The position numbers were made by a program, and so were the translations under genes. The notes beneath the pieces were generated by a model. It was not told where the DNA came from and made no database searches. It saw only the letters and a program-made list of their open reading frames with translations. 64,000 bases of DNA from JACDAV01 sp964626755 (lineage in GTDB: Bacteria; Chloroflexota; Limnocylindria; Limnocylindrales; CSP1-4): contig CAZVGO010000008.1 in NCBI GenBank assembly GCA_964626755.1, forward strand, positions 1 to 64,000. The letters run 5' to 3'. Every line of letters starts with the position of its first letter. The stretch's first letter is position 1. Shown in pieces: positions 48,900-57,452 of the stretch.

Positions 48900-49188
48900 G
48901 ACGCGCAGCCAGCGGAACAGGCCCTGGTCCGAGGCAGAGAACCGGTCCGCCACGATGGCGATCGACAGCCACACGTACGGCTTCACGATGCAGGAGCTCG
49001 CGTTGCCGTTCGATGCGGCCAGCGCCCCAGGTGTCGCAGGGGAGATGGCCGCGCGCGTCTTCGCCGACGGCTACCCGAACCTCGCGGCGATGGCCGAGCT
49101 GGCGATGTCGGGCGCCCATCTACTGGACTTCGAGTTCGGGCTGGACCTCCTGCTCGACGGCCTGGAGCGTCTCCGGCCGGCGGGTTGA
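48900..49188 (+). pseudogene. TetR-family regulator, C-terminal remnant
   Basis: One frame reads SEAENRSATMAIDSHTYGFTMQELALPFD and ends HLLDFEFGLDLLLDGLERLRPAG. This is the end of the TetR C-terminal ligand domain (usual text DSHxYGF.LQE and FEFGLDLILDGLE). The helix-turn-helix and first ~120 residues are missing; upstream lies the Gly-rich gene. An ATG at 48955 could start a 77-residue product. Truncated gene is the best reading. Confidence 0.55.
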
Positions 49189-49196
49189 GGCGAGCC

Positions 49197-49340
49197 CCGG
49201 CTGGGGGTTACGGCGCCACGATCCGCCAGCTGATGGCCAACACCGGAACCGCCGTCCGCGTCGGGCCGGCGGATGCGGGACCGAGCACCGTCAAGCGCCA
49301 CCTCGCCGACCTGCGTGCGGTCCTGCTCCTAGCGACAACA
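49197..49340 (+). pseudogene. LuxR-type helix-turn-helix remnant, copy 1
   Basis: A frame containing GPSTVKRHLADLRAVLLLA resembles the recognition helix and last helix of LuxR/GerE-type domains (TVKRHLxxLRxRLGL). Before it, ATIRQLMANTGTAVRVG is an eroded first half. The same module recurs at 57094-57310. No complete gene is present. Confidence 0.35.
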
Positions 49341-49643
49341 ACCGGGTCCGTCCGACGCTCGACGCCAGTGCTCCGCGGGTGCCCCGGTTACGAGCGGAAG
49401 CCTGCCTCGTGCACGAGACGATCCGCACGTTTGCCGAGTGCCCGATCGAGATCGAGGGGGCCGTGCCGGCGATCGCCTGAAGACGGCGGACCCTCCCGGC
49501 CCGCCCCCGGCCTCCGTCCGGGTGCGCCCCGGGGACGGGGCCCGGTGTATGGGAGAATGCTGCCCAGCCTCCCGGAGGGCAGTTGTATGACCGCATCGCG
49601 GGCCTCGGCCCCGGGCCGGCGCCGCTCGACCACCTGAGCACTC
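49341..49643. other. Intergenic region, no gene recognised
   Basis: About 300 bp between the HTH remnant and the GH94 gene. Short overlapping frames exist on both strands but none has a recognisable domain, ribosome site or coupling. It should contain the promoter of the GH94 gene; no clear -10/-35 pair was found. Confidence 0.4.
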
Positions 49644-52600
49644 GTGACGGACGGACCTGACCGGCCACCGCCGATCGCGACCGAACTGCGAAACGCGGCC
49701 GGTCTCACGATCGAGCTGCTGGAAAACGGCTCGCTCTTCGCCATTCGCCACGGTGACGTCCTCATCAACCAGGTGCTCGGGAGTCCGGTCGAGGGCGGCA
49801 TCGGCAACGTCTACCTTCGGCGGCGCACGCGTGCCGGCATCACGTCCTTTCCCTTGGTCGGGCCGGCGTCGGGGAGCCGGTTTGGCACGACCGACGACGG
49901 AGCCATGTGGGTGGGATCGATCGGCGGCATCGACTACACGTGCGCGCTTCGGCTCGCGCCGGCCGAGCCGACGTGGTTCTGGACGCTTACGGTTGCGAAC
50001 ACGACCGGCAGGCGGCTGAGCCTCGACGCCGTGCTCACGCAGGACCTCGGGATCGCCCACGAGGCGACCGTCCGGAACAGTGAGCTGTATGCCAGCCAGT
50101 ACATCGATCACGCGATCCTTCGCGACGAGGGCCTCGGCTTCCTCGTCTGCTCGCGGCAGAACCTGCCGCAGGGCGACGCGTTCCCGTGGGTCATGCACGG
50201 CTGCCTTGCGGGTGCCGTCGGCTTCCTGACCGACGGGTTCCAGTTCCATGGGCTCGACTACAAGGCGTCGAACGTGCCGGCGGCACTCGCTCGGCGGACC
50301 CTGCCGAATCGGAACTACCAGTACGAGTTCGCGCTGCCGACCCTCCAGTCGCGGGCGTTGTCACTCCCGCCCGGGGGAAGCGGCGAGATCACGTTCTTCG
50401 CGGCCTTCGAGGCCGATCATCAGACGGCCACGAGCACTGCCGATACGGAACGGGCAGACGCCGCCGCGAAGGCCTTCCGTCGCCTGCGACCCTCCGCCGT
50501 CGGCCGGACCCCGCACGCTCGTCCGGCGGGGCTCTTCGGGGCGCCGGTCCTGTTCGAGAGCCGGGACCTCGATCTGGTGGACCTCGAGCGGTTCTTCGGC
50601 TCGGCGTGGCGCCACGTCGAGCACCGCGATGGGAAGCTCCTGTCGTTCTTCCACGGGGTCCAGCAGCACGTCGTGCTCAGGGCGAAGGAGCTCGTCGTGG
50701 AGCGACCGACCGGGCACATCATGCGCTCCGGCCGCGACCTGCTCCCGAGCGACGACCTCCTCTCGGTCACGTCCTGGATGTTCGGCGTCTTCGCCTCCCA
50801 GGTGACGATCGGCAACACGTCGTTCAACAAGCTCCTCGGCGTCTGCCGCAACCCGCTCAACGTGCTGAAGTCGAGCGGTCAGCGCATCTTCGTCAGGACC
50901 GAGCGGGGCCACGAACTTCTCGGCGTGCCGTCGGCGTTCGAGATGGGCCCGAACAGCGCGCGCTGGATCTACGACGATGGCCGGCGCACCATCGTGATCC
51001 GGGTCGAGACCTCGCTCGACGACCCGGTCTGCCGCCTGGGCGTCGAGGTCGAGAGGGGTGGTCCGCTCGAGCTGCTCGTCAGCAACGACGTGGTCCTCGG
51101 TGAGAACGAGCACGGGCCGCTTGGCCGTGTCGTCATCGACGTTGCGGCCGGACGGGTCGAGCTTCGCCCCGCGCCGGAGACCCCGCTGTGCCGGCGTTAC
51201 CCCGAAACGACGTTCTTCATCGTGTCCCCGGACGCCGATCGGATCGCCGCGATCGGCGGTGACGGGCTGCTCCACGCGGATGGAGTCGACCGCGGCGCGG
51301 CGCATCTCGTGGTGAAGACGAAGCCGGTCACCCGGTTCTCGCTCGCGCTGACCGGGAGCATCCTCGATTCGCGACGTGCCGCGACGCTGGCGACCGCGTC
51401 CGGGACGCCGTCGCGCGCGCCCGGGGCCGGTCGTGACGCCGAGCGCGACGACGCGGTCGATCGGTTCTGGTCCGGGCTCGGGCACGGGGCAACCCTGGGC
51501 GGCGCCTCGGGGAGGGTTGCGGACGACCTCGCCAGGCTGAACGACGTGCTGCGCTGGTACCTCCATGACGCGCTCGTCCACTGCACGATCCCGCACGGAC
51601 TCGAGCAGCACAGCGGGGCGGCGTGGGGAGTGCGCGACGTCTGCCAGGGACCGGTCGAGTTCCTCGTCTCAACCGGCAACCCCGGCCCGGTGCGGGATCT
51701 GCTCCGGATCGTGTACGAGCGCCAGCTCCGGGGGTCCGGCGATTGGCCGCAGTGGTTCATGTTCGACCGGTTCCGCGAGATCCAGTCGCCCGACAGCCAC
51801 GCCGACATCATCCATTGGCCGATCAAGGCATTGTGCGACTACATCGAGACGACGGGCGACCTGTCGATCCTCGACGAGCGGGTCGCCTGGACCGACGACC
51901 GGACGCTGGCCGTCACGTCCGAGACCGACACGCTCCTCGCCCATGCCGAGAAGCAGATCGACAGGATCGAGCGCGACTGCATCCCCGGGACCGCCCTTCC
52001 GGTCTTCGCCGGCGGCGACTGGGAGGACACGCTCCAGCCGGCCGATCCGGCGATGGCCAGCCGCATGGTCAGTACGTGGACGGTGGAGCTCGCCTACCAG
52101 ACGCTCGGGCGTTTCCGGACAGTCTGCGAGCGGGCGGGACGAGACGCGGCGGCCGACCGGCTCAGGGTGCTGTGCGACCGGATCCGGGCCGACTTCAACC
52201 GCCACCTCGTCCCGGACGGGATCGTCGCCGGACTGGCCTATTTCGGGCCGGACAGCATCGACTACTTCCTCCACCCGCGCGACCGCAGGACCGGTGTTGC
52301 CTACCGCCTGCTGCCGATCACGCGCGGCATGATCAGCGGCCTGTTCAGCCTCGAACAGGTGGAACGTCACGTCGCGCTCATCGATCGCCACCTGTCGTTT
52401 CCCGATGGCGTGCGGCTCATGAACCGGCCGATGGAGTACCGCGGAGGAACGTCGCGCTACTTCAAGCGCGCCGAGTCAGCGGCCAACTTCGGGCGCGAGG
52501 TCGGGCTCCAGTACGTCCACGCGCATATCCGCTACGTCGAGGCGATGGCTACGATCGGCCGGCCGGACGAGGCATTCCGCGGGCTGCTCGCGGTCAGCCC

Positions 52601-53090
52601 GATCCGGCTCGAGCTCGACGTCCCCTCCGCCCTCCCGCGCCAGGCCAACGCGTACTTCAGCAGCTCCGACGCCGCGTTCATGGACCGCCGCCGGGCGAGC
52701 AGCCAGTTCGACCGGCTCCGGAGCGGACGGGTCGGGGTCAAGGGCGGTTGGCGCGTGTACTCGAGTGGCCCCGGCATCTACATGAACCAGCTGATCTCGA
52801 ACGTGCTCGGCCTCCGCGCCCACTACGACGATGTCGTGATCGATCCGGTGCTGCCGAAGCGCGCGGACGGGCTGACGTTCGACGTCGAGTACGAGGGTCG
52901 GGCGGTTCGCTACCTCTATCACGTTGTCGGCGAGGGCTTCTCACCGCGGGAGGTGCGGGTCAACGGCCGGCCGCTGCCCGGTGGGAGGCACGCCGGGAAC
53001 CCGTACCGATCCGGCGGCGTGCTCATCCCGAAGCGCACGTTCGGCGATGCGCTCCACCGCGACGAGAACCTCGTCGAGATCGTCGTCTGA
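49644..53090 (+). CDS. Glycoside phosphorylase, family GH94, long form (1,2-beta-oligoglucan phosphorylase-like)
   Basis: An 1148-residue enzyme without signal peptide. N-terminal beta-sandwich: FAIRHGDVLINQVLGSPVEGGIGNVYLRRR and FWTLTVANTTGRRLSLDAVLTQDLGIAHE. Second sandwich ~270-580. The (alpha/alpha)6 barrel has PHGLEQHSGAAWGVRDVCQGPVEFL, DWPQWFMFDRFREIQSPDSHADIIHWPIKALCDYIE and FAGGDWEDTLQPADPAMASRMVS, where the DWED motif holds the likely general acid Asp795. The end (KGGWRVYSSGPGIYMNQLISNVLGLRAHYDDVVIDPVLP) is typical of GH94. The length fits sophorooligosaccharide phosphorylases (about 1100) better than cellobiose phosphorylase (about 800). GTG start 49644. Confidence 0.87.
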   Translation: MTDGPDRPPPIATELRNAAGLTIELLENGSLFAIRHGDVLINQVLGSPVEGGIGNVYLRRRTRAGITSFPLVGPASGSRFGTTDDGAMWVGSIGGIDYTCALRLAPAEPTWFWTLTVANTTGRRLSLDAVLTQDLGIAHEATVRNSELYASQYIDHAILRDEGLGFLVCSRQNLPQGDAFPWVMHGCLAGAVGFLTDGFQFHGLDYKASNVPAALARRTLPNRNYQYEFALPTLQSRALSLPPGGSGEITFFAAFEADHQTATSTADTERADAAAKAFRRLRPSAVGRTPHARPAGLFGAPVLFESRDLDLVDLERFFGSAWRHVEHRDGKLLSFFHGVQQHVVLRAKELVVERPTGHIMRSGRDLLPSDDLLSVTSWMFGVFASQVTIGNTSFNKLLGVCRNPLNVLKSSGQRIFVRTERGHELLGVPSAFEMGPNSARWIYDDGRRTIVIRVETSLDDPVCRLGVEVERGGPLELLVSNDVVLGENEHGPLGRVVIDVAAGRVELRPAPETPLCRRYPETTFFIVSPDADRIAAIGGDGLLHADGVDRGAAHLVVKTKPVTRFSLALTGSILDSRRAATLATASGTPSRAPGAGRDAERDDAVDRFWSGLGHGATLGGASGRVADDLARLNDVLRWYLHDALVHCTIPHGLEQHSGAAWGVRDVCQGPVEFLVSTGNPGPVRDLLRIVYERQLRGSGDWPQWFMFDRFREIQSPDSHADIIHWPIKALCDYIETTGDLSILDERVAWTDDRTLAVTSETDTLLAHAEKQIDRIERDCIPGTALPVFAGGDWEDTLQPADPAMASRMVSTWTVELAYQTLGRFRTVCERAGRDAAADRLRVLCDRIRADFNRHLVPDGIVAGLAYFGPDSIDYFLHPRDRRTGVAYRLLPITRGMISGLFSLEQVERHVALIDRHLSFPDGVRLMNRPMEYRGGTSRYFKRAESAANFGREVGLQYVHAHIRYVEAMATIGRPDEAFRGLLAVSPIRLELDVPSALPRQANAYFSSSDAAFMDRRRASSQFDRLRSGRVGVKGGWRVYSSGPGIYMNQLISNVLGLRAHYDDVVIDPVLPKRADGLTFDVEYEGRAVRYLYHVVGEGFSPREVRVNGRPLPGGRHAGNPYRSGGVLIPKRTFGDALHRDENLVEIVV

Positions 53091-53171
53091 CCGCGACCCG
53101 GCCGCCCCGGCGGCAGTTACAAGGTCTAGCTATCGGGGGAGAATGCGAGTAAGGGCCCGTGCCGCTAAGCA

Positions 53172-53189
53172 GACGCCGCGAGAGGCGTC
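53172..53189. repeat. 6-bp stem-loop after the GH94 gene
   Basis: GACGCC (53172-53177) and GGCGTC (53184-53189) in the convergent gap 53091-53246. Weak terminator candidate; nothing else is visible in this gap. Confidence 0.3.
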
Positions 53190-53246
53190 GGCGGCACAGC
53201 CGGGCGCACGTCCCCGTCAACCATTCCACTGGCTTTGAAGCAGGCC

Positions 53247-53627
53247 CTAAGTCGCTGGCTGCGGGGGGATGGCCGGTATGGCCAGCTCGACCCTGGTGGT
53301 CTCGCCCCTGCGTACCGCCGCGGCGGACAACGTGAGAAGGTCGAGACCATTCGGTGTCTCAAGAAACACGGTGATCGTGTAGTGGCCGGGGTCGACCTGG
53401 TCGACATGGAAGACGCCGTCGGCGCCCGGGTAGAGCCAGCGGTCGCAGTCAGGAGTTGCCTGCTCACAGATGTGAACTGCAAGCCGGGCGTCGGGAGGAA
53501 GCGGCACCGTAGTCACGCGGCCGTCCAACGCCGCATCCTCCACGCCCTGGCACGCACCCAATGCCAGGACGAACGCGATGAGCAGGATACCGTCGGCCAG
53601 CGGCCCAGTGCGACGCTGTGATCTCAT
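53247..53627 (-). CDS. Small lipoprotein with carboxypeptidase-regulatory-like domain
   Basis: A 126-residue exported protein. The signal ends LIAFVLALGACQG (lipobox Cys ~26). The mature part (VTTVPLPPDARLAVHICEQATPDCDRWLYPGADGVFHVDQVDPGHYTITVFLETPNGLDLLTLSAAAVRRGETTRVELAIP) has the GxFxxxxVxPGxYxI pattern of prealbumin-like/carboxypeptidase-regulatory beta-sandwiches. ATG at 53627. Function unknown. It is convergent with the GH94 gene. Confidence 0.65.
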   Translation of the reverse strand: MRSQRRTGPLADGILLIAFVLALGACQGVEDAALDGRVTTVPLPPDARLAVHICEQATPDCDRWLYPGADGVFHVDQVDPGHYTITVFLETPNGLDLLTLSAAAVRRGETTRVELAIPAIPPQPAT

Positions 53628-53885
53628 CCTGCCTCGCAAGCATAGGTCAACCCGATCCGCCAGCACGTTCCGGTACCAAACCCGTGGTCTCACCGAATGC
53701 GACCGAACGACGATCGTGGTCGGGTCCAAGGTCACGGCAGGTCCGGCCCAACAGCACTTGGACGCCACGTCAGTGGGAGGGAGACTCGCCGCAGGCTTCG
53801 AGGCTGGAAGCGCCGCCCCCGGCGTCGGCGTGCGGATCGATCCCGTCGTGCGACGCCGGCCCTCGCGGCCATGAGGAGGCACAAC

Positions 53886-54455
53886 ATGCGCAAGATCGTG
53901 ACGGTCATTGCTATGCCGGCGCTGATCAGCGCCGTGGTCGTCGCCGCGGCCAGGATGTGGCGTCGCAACCCACGGATCGGGACGGCGTTCGTCAACTCGG
54001 TCGTGAATCCAGTGCTCATCCGACGTGGGCTCGCTGGCTACGGGCGCTCCGAGATTGGCACGCTTGAACACGTCGGACGCAAGTCGGGAGTGCGGCGGCT
54101 GACTCCAGTCCATCCGGAACAGACACCGTCCGGATTCCGGATCGTCGTGCCGCTCGGCGGGCGGTCCGAGTGGGCGCGAAACGTGATCGCGGCTGGCCAC
54201 TGTCGGCTTCTGCTGCACAATCGAGTGTTCGACCTCGACGAGCCAGCGATGATCGATGCGGGCGAGATTACGGATCTCGCGCGACCGCTCCGGCGCGTCC
54301 TCGGGGCGCTCGGGTTCCAGTACCTCACCCTGCACACGTTCGCGGCGCAATCGGGCGGCCTTCACAGTGCGGAAGGGGACTCGCTCGGGGCAGACGCTTC
54401 GGACCGAGGCGTGGAAACTGGCGCGAAGCGCGAGGAGGCGATGTCCATTCGCTGA
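53886..54455 (+). CDS. Deazaflavin-dependent nitroreductase (DDN) family protein, membrane-anchored
   Basis: A 189-residue protein. After an N-terminal helix (VTVIAMPALISAVVVAAARMW) comes the split beta-barrel: IGTLEHVGRKSGVRRLTPVHPEQTPSGFRIVVPLGGRSEWARNVIAAGHCRLLLHNRVFDLDEPAMI. The GRKSG and SxWxxNVxAAG motifs mark the DDN/FMN-binding split-barrel group, often F420-dependent. ATG 53886 is chosen because GAGGAGG lies 6 bases upstream; ATG 53871 is an alternative. The C-terminal ~35 residues look disordered. Substrate unknown. Confidence 0.75.
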   Translation: MRKIVTVIAMPALISAVVVAAARMWRRNPRIGTAFVNSVVNPVLIRRGLAGYGRSEIGTLEHVGRKSGVRRLTPVHPEQTPSGFRIVVPLGGRSEWARNVIAAGHCRLLLHNRVFDLDEPAMIDAGEITDLARPLRRVLGALGFQYLTLHTFAAQSGGLHSAEGDSLGADASDRGVETGAKREEAMSIR

Positions 54456-54815
54456 TCGACTCTCGACCGGTCTGCGATCCGGGGGTCATGCCGCCGATAC
54501 CCAGGCTCAGTAGCGCACTGGGAGACACCGGGTGGTCGTACGAGACGACGGAGGTGCACCAGGTACGTCTCGACGACCTTTCGTACTGCCGGGCGATGAC
54601 GTCTGGCGTGTTGCGGGGTGGTCGGCAGGGAACGACGATTCCGGCACCTCCAGCCGACGAGCCCCCATGTCCGTTCGCTCCATCAACCGCAGGGCGCTCG
54701 CGAGCCTCTCCTATCGAGGGTCGCCGGTGGCCGGGCGCCGAGCGCGTGGGCGTTCGGGTCCCGTTGCGCGGACGGTCCCACCTCTCAACGAGCGTGGCGG
54801 TGGGGCGTGAACAGG
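54456..54815. other. 360-bp intergenic region, no gene recognised
   Basis: Several overlapping frames cross this region on both strands (one reads SSALGDTGWSYETTEVHQVR) but none matches a family I know and none is coupled to a neighbour. It must contain the promoter of the diguanylate-cyclase gene. Confidence 0.35.
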
Positions 54816-56045
54816 ATGCGCCCACGCGATTACTTCGCTATGGCGGCAACTCCGAGGTACCGGGCGTCACGGCGTAGGCGAGTCCGAGCGGCAGGCAGGC
54901 AGGGGATGATCCTCGCGATCGGCGTAGCGCTGCTTGGCTGCGTGTGGCATGTCCCGTTTCATCCAGCCGCGGTGGGACTGATCGTGGGGCTCAATGCCGC
55001 TGTCGCGGGGGGCGCCCTGTTGGGTCTCATGGCACTCGGGACCGTCGCACGGCGCAGGCCCGAAGCCGTGGTCTTCGTCGTGCTCCTGGTGGTCGCTGCG
55101 GCGACCATCGTCCTCGGGCTTAAGCATCCAGAGCTCGGGTTCGTGGCGGTCGGCTACCTCCTGCTGCTGCCGGTCGTCGTGTCCCTCGTCATTCCCTGGG
55201 CGACGAGGATCCACGTGACCTGGCTCGGAGTCCACGCCGCGCTGGCCCTCGGATACACCCTGTTCGCGCCGATATCATCCATCCCCGACGGCGCGAGGGA
55301 CCAGCTCCTCGGGCTGCTCATCGTGGCCATCGCGATCAGCCAATCCGGTCATGTCACCGGCCTCCGGGGCCGGGTGTCGAACTTCAGCCAGATCCAGCAG
55401 ATCAGGGCCCTCAATCGGCAGGCGCGTCGCGACCAGGCTCGCCTGGACTCTCTCAACGGGGTTCTTGAGTCGATGGCGGCGACCGACGCCCTGACCGGTC
55501 TCGGGAACCGGCTGGCGCTCGAGGTGGGCCTCAGGGTGGCGCGTTCACGGATCGAGCGGCGGGGGGAACTCTACGGGCTGTTGATCCTCGATCTCGATCG
55601 CTTCAAGGCAATCAACGATGAGCGCGGCCATCTGGCGGGAGACGACGTACTCAGTGCCGCGAGCGATGCCCTGCGGAGGGTCCTCCGCGCAGGCGACTCG
55701 GCGTACCGGTACGGCGGCGAGGAGTTCGTCGCTCTGATCCTGCTGACCGGGCCGGCCGAGGCGCTCGCAGCCGCCGAGCGCCTCCGGACGGCGATCGAGA
55801 AGCTGCAGATCCCCAACGCCGGAAACACACCATACGGGCACTTGACCACGTCGGTGGGCGTGACGACGATCGGCCCGGGCGACCTGGCAGCCGATGATGC
55901 GACTTGGCTGGCACGAGCCGACGCGGCCCTCTACCGGGCGAAGGTAAACGGCAGGAACCGGTCCGAGTCAGCGCCGGTTACGTCAAGGACGCCGACCAGC
56001 GCGAGGAGCAATTGCGCGTCGTTGCGAGCTGGAGGAGTGAGGTAG
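54816..56045 (+). CDS. Membrane-bound diguanylate cyclase (GGDEF)
   Basis: A 409-residue protein. Five or six membrane segments fill residues ~30-190 with no recognised sensor family. A short coiled coil (IQQIRALNRQARRDQARLDSLNGVLESMAATDALTGLGNR) leads into the GGDEF domain: LLILDLDRFKAINDERGHLAGDDVL, then Arg291-x-x-Asp294 (inhibitory I-site) five residues before the active-site loop GGEEF (300-304). Both sites are intact, so it should make c-di-GMP and be product-inhibited. ATG 54816 (GTG 54807 possible). Convergent with the heliorhodopsin gene. Confidence 0.88.
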   Translation: MRPRDYFAMAATPRYRASRRRRVRAAGRQGMILAIGVALLGCVWHVPFHPAAVGLIVGLNAAVAGGALLGLMALGTVARRRPEAVVFVVLLVVAAATIVLGLKHPELGFVAVGYLLLLPVVVSLVIPWATRIHVTWLGVHAALALGYTLFAPISSIPDGARDQLLGLLIVAIAISQSGHVTGLRGRVSNFSQIQQIRALNRQARRDQARLDSLNGVLESMAATDALTGLGNRLALEVGLRVARSRIERRGELYGLLILDLDRFKAINDERGHLAGDDVLSAASDALRRVLRAGDSAYRYGGEEFVALILLTGPAEALAAAERLRTAIEKLQIPNAGNTPYGHLTTSVGVTTIGPGDLAADDATWLARADAALYRAKVNGRNRSESAPVTSRTPTSARSNCASLRAGGVR

Positions 56046-56114
56046 ACGAGCTCGCGGTAGCTCTCGCCGGTTTGCCACGGTGACGGGTGCCACCCCCGCG
56101 ATCTGGAGCGGAAT

Positions 56115-56954
56115 CTAGCCGCCCGGTCGTAGCGTCCCGCTGAAGACCTGCCAGGCCAGGAGGGACTTGGCGACGAGGCTCATCACCATGTAGGTCTTCT
56201 CGCCGGTCAGGTAGTCCCGCCAGCGGCCGATCCGACGGTACTGGAGGACCATGGTGATTGCGAAGATGTTGAACGAGACGAACAGCGAGCCGACGATCAC
56301 ATAGACGAAGGCCGGGCTCCCCGCACCGTTCGGCAGGTCCGGCTGGGCGCCGTACGCCAGGAGGATCGAGAAGATGCCGATCCACGGGGCGATGCCCGCG
56401 ATACAGCCGAAGATGTAGTGCTTCCAGTCGGGATGATCGCGCCGGCCCTCGTTGGCCGCCTCCATGCTCCAGCCGAACAAGATCATCGCCACGTTGCAGC
56501 CGGCGATGGCGACGAGAGCAGGGACATCCCGGATGTAGGACAGGTACGCGATGGCGACGATCATCACCGTGCTGCTGATCGAGTACTCGACCCAGCGCAG
56601 CGGGTTCATGCCGCGGGCCAGCCATGCCTCATAGCGCGAGCGGAGCGGCCAGCCGGCCAGGGCATGAGCGGTCGCGCTGATCGCCAGGAACGACGCGATC
56701 AACCAGGCGAGCGGGATGGAGAAGAGCACGACCTGGGTCTGCTCGATCCCAGTGAACGTGCCGTTCGCGAGGATCGGCTTGACGGTTGGGACGAACGGGG
56801 CGAAAGCGACCGCCGTGCTGGCGATGCCCACCATCGCGAGGAACTGTGCGCCGTGGAGCACGGACAGGACCCGGTTCCATCGGGCGAGCGATCGGGCTCG
56901 TTCGTCGGCAATGGGGACCGCGGTCGGCGCGGCGGCGAGCGTGATGGCAGTCAT
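56115..56954 (-). CDS. Heliorhodopsin
   Basis: A 279-residue, seven-helix retinal protein of the heliorhodopsin family (inverted topology, N-terminus inside, per known members). Diagnostic stretches: RWNRVLSVLHGAQFLAMV (His34), LAISATAHALAGW (His97), NPLRWVEYSISSTVMIVAIA (counterion Glu123), CNVAMILFGWSMEAAN, SPAFVYVIVGSLFVSFNIFAITMVLQYRRIGRWRDYL and MVMSLVAKSLLAWQVFSGTLRP (Schiff-base Lys263). These align with heliorhodopsin 48C12 residues His23, His80, Glu107 and Lys241. ATG 56954 follows GAGAGGAAC. No retinal-synthesis gene is in the window. Function unknown; probably light signalling rather than pumping. Confidence 0.96.
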   Translation of the reverse strand: MTAITLAAAPTAVPIADERARSLARWNRVLSVLHGAQFLAMVGIASTAVAFAPFVPTVKPILANGTFTGIEQTQVVLFSIPLAWLIASFLAISATAHALAGWPLRSRYEAWLARGMNPLRWVEYSISSTVMIVAIAYLSYIRDVPALVAIAGCNVAMILFGWSMEAANEGRRDHPDWKHYIFGCIAGIAPWIGIFSILLAYGAQPDLPNGAGSPAFVYVIVGSLFVSFNIFAITMVLQYRRIGRWRDYLTGEKTYMVMSLVAKSLLAWQVFSGTLRPGG

Positions 56955-57080
56955 GGGTTCCTCTCTGGAGCCTGTTAACCGTTTGGAATTGGGTTCGCTC
57001 TCCCCGCTTGACCAACTGTGCTGCATTCGGAGCAGTGGCGCTCCACTGGCGATCGTCGCTCGACACCTGAGGAGACCAAG

Positions 57081-57095
57081 ATAGTTCTGAACTAT
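57081..57095. promoter_or_regulatory. Perfect 15-bp palindrome upstream of the heliorhodopsin gene
   Basis: ATAGTTCTGAACTAT is two 7-base arms around one central base, 126 bp upstream of the heliorhodopsin start and just before a decayed divergent HTH gene. It is AT-rich for this genome and has the form of an operator. The binding factor is unknown. Confidence 0.5.
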
Positions 57096-57310
57096 GGCTG
57101 GCTGTGAACTGCTCGCTCGCGGGCTTCGCTCGAAGGCGTAGGCCGGGCACGGCGAAACGCCATCTCGCGGATCTGCGCGCGCGATTGGGTCTCCCCACGG
57201 AGCAACCGATCTATGTCGGACGACCTGAGAGGTGGCTCGTCGTTCCAAATCTGGAGCCCGAGATGACGGACTTGGTCCTACGTCGCTCGTCACTCATCGC
57301 CCCCTCGTGA
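57094..57310 (+). pseudogene. LuxR-type helix-turn-helix remnant, copy 2, divergent from heliorhodopsin
   Basis: Two adjoining frames hold the pieces of one domain. The first (ATG 57094) reads CELLARGLRSKA and stops; the second (open from GTG 57104 to 57310) reads GTAKRHLADLRARLGLPTEQ and continues to WLVVPNLEPE. Joined they give the LuxR pattern ELLARGLRSK(x)IAxxL(x)xxGTxKRHLxxLRxRLG with the middle lost. A 68-residue product from GTG 57104 is possible but would lack half of the HTH. Resembles copy 1 at 49197-49340. Confidence 0.45.
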
Positions 57311-57452
57311 CCGGCAAGCCCAATGCCATCCGGGATCTTCGGCGTGACAACTACGGCCGTCCGGCACTTCCTCGACAGAGCACGTCCCTCCACAATCCAA
57401 TCGAGGGGAGTAGACCCGTCGCTGGCGCGACGGATCGCAGTCAGATGCACAG

